Assembly (NCBI GenBank): GCA_002401055.1
Contig: NVRZ01000168.1
Coordinates: 1-6,952 of the forward strand
Length of the DNA: 6,952 nt
Direction: 5' to 3'
Source of the DNA: Bacteroidota bacterium
GTDB lineage: Bacteria > Bacteroidota > Bacteroidia > NORP154
The position numbers and the translations under genes are program-made. Below the pieces are notes generated by a model. It saw nothing but the letters and a program-made list of their open reading frames with translations. It had not been told where the DNA came from and did no database searches. Positions within the stretch are counted from its first letter, which is position 1; every line of letters starts with the position of its first letter. Positions 5,005-6,952 of this stretch are shown one piece after another.

Positions 5005-6372
5005 GAAATAATAAACCCGGCAACGGAAGATGTAATTACCACCTTAGCCAAAGATAGCCAAGATGACATTCAAGCTAAGTTTGAATTGCTTACCAAAGGC
5101 CAGACAGAATGGCAAGAAAAGACATTATTAGATCGTCTTGAATTGATAAATAGGTTCAGCTATCTATTAAAAGAGAACATCGATAAACTGGCCGCTACAC
5201 TAACCAAGGAAATGGGTAAGCCACTGGCGCAATCTGTTGGTGAAATAATTGGGGCAAGAAAGAGAATCAAATTCTTTCTGGAAAACTCTGAGAAGTGGTT
5301 AGAGCCTGAGGTAGTTCATACGGAAGATAATTTCCGGGAAGAGATTAGATATGAACCACTAGGTGTTATCGCCAATATTTCTGCTTGGAATTATCCTTAC
5401 CTGGTTGGAGTCAACGTTTTCATCCCAGCCTTGATTGGAGGCAACGCGGTTTTATACAAGCCATCCGAGATCACCTCCCTTACCGGGTTAGAGATTCAGC
5501 GACTTATGCATGAAGCGAGAATTCCTGAAAACATCTTTCGAACCGTAATTGGAGATAAAGATGCGGGGGAGACTTTACTGGATTTACCTTTGGATGGTTA
5601 TTTCTTTACCGGTTCTTACAATACTGGCAAATACATCTATGAAAGGGTAGCCAAAAAAATGGTTCCCTGTCAAATGGAACTAGGTGGCAAAGATCCTCTA
5701 TATGTTGCCGAAGATGTGGAAAGTATTCAAGACGTTGCTCGGGCTGCGGCAGAGGGAGCGTTTTACAACGCCGGACAAAGCTGTTGCTCGGTGGAACGAA
5801 TCTATGTTCATGAGAAAATAGTCGAACAATTCACCAAGGCTTATGTGAAGGAAGTTGAATTGTACCGAATTGGCAACCCCTCTGAAGCTGGTGTATTCAT
5901 TGGACCTTTAGCAAGAAAGCCGCAGCTTGAATACCTAAAATCTCAAGTTGCAGACGCAGTTCAAAAAGGCGGTGTATTAAAAACAGGAGGAAACATCATG
6001 GGGAGAAACGGTTACTATTTTGAGCCAACCGTATTATCAAGTGTATCGCATGAGATGAGTGTTATGAAAGAGGAGTCTTTTGGCCCAGTTATAGGAATTC
6101 AATCCGTCTCTAATGACGATGAAGCCATTTCCCTTATGCAAGATACCGTTTACGGCTTAACCGCTTCTGTATATACTAGCGATCAGAATCGTGCAGAATC
6201 TATAATGAAAAAGATGAATACCGGTTCCGTTTATTGGAATTGTTGTGATCGAGTAAGTGCAAATTTACCCTGGTCAGGTAGGGGCAATTCTGGAATTGGC
6301 TCCACATTATCGCATATTGGTATCCGAGCATTTGTGCAGCCTAAGGCCTACCATTTTAGCGGTCCTCAATAA
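5002..6372 (+). CDS. NAD(P)+-dependent aldehyde dehydrogenase
   Basis: Predicted cytoplasmic ALDH-superfamily enzyme oxidising the gamma-glutamyl-aminoaldehyde made by the alcohol dehydrogenase to the acid (gamma-glutamylglycine if the substrate is ethanolamine), the role PuuC plays in putrescine catabolism. The catalytic set is complete: N130 in SAWNYPY, K153 in LYKPSE for cofactor binding, the GSYNTGK turn at 204-210, general base E226 in MELGGKDP, nucleophile C261 in GQSCCS, and E358 in EESFGPV. At 456 residues it is 20-40 shorter than typical ALDHs. It begins directly at the INPATEDVI strand that usually follows a short N-terminal extension, as in the compact succinate-semialdehyde dehydrogenase-like group. 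The ATG at 5002 touches the hydrolase stop. It ends in TAA one base before the stop of the convergent phosphodiesterase gene. Family is certain. Succinate semialdehyde or another aldehyde is possible outside this context. Confidence 0.92.
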   Translation: MEIINPATEDVITTLAKDSQDDIQAKFELLTKGQTEWQEKTLLDRLELINRFSYLLKENIDKLAATLTKEMGKPLAQSVGEIIGARKRIKFFLENSEKWLEPEVVHTEDNFREEIRYEPLGVIANISAWNYPYLVGVNVFIPALIGGNAVLYKPSEITSLTGLEIQRLMHEARIPENIFRTVIGDKDAGETLLDLPLDGYFFTGSYNTGKYIYERVAKKMVPCQMELGGKDPLYVAEDVESIQDVARAAAEGAFYNAGQSCCSVERIYVHEKIVEQFTKAYVKEVELYRIGNPSEAGVFIGPLARKPQLEYLKSQVADAVQKGGVLKTGGNIMGRNGYYFEPTVLSSVSHEMSVMKEESFGPVIGIQSVSNDDEAISLMQDTVYGLTASVYTSDQNRAESIMKKMNTGSVYWNCCDRVSANLPWSGRGNSGIGSTLSHIGIRAFVQPKAYHFSGPQ

Positions 6373-6373
6373 A

Positions 6374-6952
6374 TTACAATCGGGTATAGCCTTTCTGTTT
6401 GAGCAAGTCGCTGGCTAAGTTAGGATAATCTGTAATGAGTCCATCGACTCCTAAATCCAACAACTCCATCATAGACCCTTTATCATTGACAGTCCATGGA
6501 ATAACCTTCATGTTATTCTCAGCAGCAAAGTTCATTAGCTCTGCATCAACCAAAAAGAAATTCGGGCTGTATATCTCTGGAAGGAAGCCTAATAATCTCA
6601 GATTATCTTCGTACTCTTTACTTTCTGCAATGAGGAAGGCCAAAGATATATCTGGGTAGTCCTCATGTGCAACAATCAATGTTCGTGGATCAAATGATTG
6701 GATCGTAGTAACATCTGCAATGTTGCCTTCTTTAATAACCGCAACCAATAAATCCACAAACTCTTTGGGTTTAGGATGAAAGATAGCATCCCCTCCAGGC
6801 ATACACTTTGTCTCTATATTGTAATATACCTTCGACAAGGAGTTGTCCTGTCTATATTTTTCTACAGCTATAATCACACTGGAAGAAGCCGGCGAAGAGA
6901 TTTGGAACGAGACCCGCGCCACTGCGGTTGATCCAGAGCGCGAAGCACAGGC
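6374..6952 (-). CDS. glycerophosphodiester phosphodiesterase, C-terminal part (cut by window edge)
   Basis: A minus-strand frame runs from the right edge to a TAA at 6374-6376. It matches the C-terminal two thirds of a GDPD (GlpQ/UgpQ-type TIM barrel) that hydrolyses glycerophosphodiesters to glycerol-3-phosphate plus an alcohol such as ethanolamine or choline. The evidence is the metal/catalytic YNIETK strand (NIETK at 6806-6820), TTIQSFDPRTL, the PEIYSPNFFLVD segment, and the closing VIPWTVNDKGSMMELLDLGVDG with LITDYP. The N-terminal HRG and HD motifs lie beyond the window. A GTG at 6920-6922 is in frame but internal, since the frame stays open to the edge. Homology is convincing up to about 6880. 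Upstream of that the encoded residues (RVSFQISSPASSS) fit GDPDs poorly and base composition changes. It is convergent with the ALDH gene, 1 bp apart. It may supply ethanolamine from glycerophosphoethanolamine, which is inference. Confidence 0.85.
   Translation of the reverse strand, partial: ACASRSGSTAVARVSFQISSPASSSVIIAVEKYRQDNSLSKVYYNIETKCMPGGDAIFHPKPKEFVDLLVAVIKEGNIADVTTIQSFDPRTLIVAHEDYPDISLAFLIAESKEYEDNLRLLGFLPEIYSPNFFLVDAELMNFAAENNMKVIPWTVNDKGSMMELLDLGVDGLITDYPNLASDLLKQKGYTRL
6883..6952. other. GC-rich terminal segment of atypical composition
   Basis: The last 70 bp contain 43 G/C (61%), against 24 of the preceding 70 (34%). Similarity to the phosphodiesterase family fades at about the same point although its frame stays open. 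The plus strand is also open here, from 6882 to the edge, reading EEAGEEIWNETRATAVDPER... with GC-rich codons. This could be a genuine variable stretch of the gene, a foreign insertion, or a chimeric contig end. Confidence 0.4.

Noticed and set aside
6435..6659. Plus-strand open frame opposite the phosphodiesterase
   Set aside because: The minus-strand frame carries clear GDPD motifs over the same stretch; the plus frame is its shadow.

Overview
The window looks like a piece of a Bacteroidota genome, possibly Cytophagales-like. The reasons are modest GC, A-rich start regions without clear Shine-Dalgarno sequences, very tight gene spacing, and an intergenic palindromic repeat of a style I associate with that phylum. 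This assignment is an impression from composition and protein flavour, not a computed placement.

Layout. 3-152 (+) may be the 3' end of an upstream gene. 193-6372 (+) is a five-gene catabolic cluster: an ethanolamine-type APC permease, a glutamine-synthetase-fold gamma-glutamyl-amine ligase, an iron-dependent alcohol dehydrogenase, a class I glutamine amidotransferase of the gamma-glutamyl-GABA hydrolase (PuuD, peptidase C26) family, and an NAD(P)+ aldehyde dehydrogenase. Between the dehydrogenase and the hydrolase lies a 131-bp palindromic element (4117-4247). It has 16/18 terminal inverted repeats, three internal hairpins and a flanking TAAC(C) direct repeat, and looks like a MITE-type insertion into a formerly continuous operon. 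6374-6952 (-) is the C-terminal part of a glycerophosphodiester phosphodiesterase, convergent with the cluster and cut by the window edge. The last ~70 bp change abruptly in base composition.

How the genes fit together. The set parallels the E. coli putrescine (Puu) route: permease, gamma-glutamyl ligase, oxidation, aldehyde dehydrogenase, gamma-glutamyl hydrolase. However, the amine oxidase step (PuuB) is replaced by an Fe-alcohol dehydrogenase, as expected if the substrate carries a hydroxyl group instead of a second amine. With an ethanolamine-type permease, the simplest reading is: ethanolamine + glutamate -> gamma-glutamylethanolamide -> gamma-glutamyl-aminoacetaldehyde -> gamma-glutamylglycine -> glycine + glutamate. 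That is a cobalamin- and microcompartment-independent alternative to EutBC. Gamma-glutamylation of ethanolamine has been proposed in Streptomyces (GlnA4) and related chemistry is known for isopropylamine (IpuC). A compact dedicated operon with an Fe-ADH in this lineage appears little described. The neighbouring GDPD could release ethanolamine from glycerophosphoethanolamine.

A second notable feature: the ligase/ADH and hydrolase/ALDH pairs are each in the same reading frame and separated by a single TAG codon, and each pair catalyses consecutive pathway steps. No regulator and no eut genes are visible in the window.
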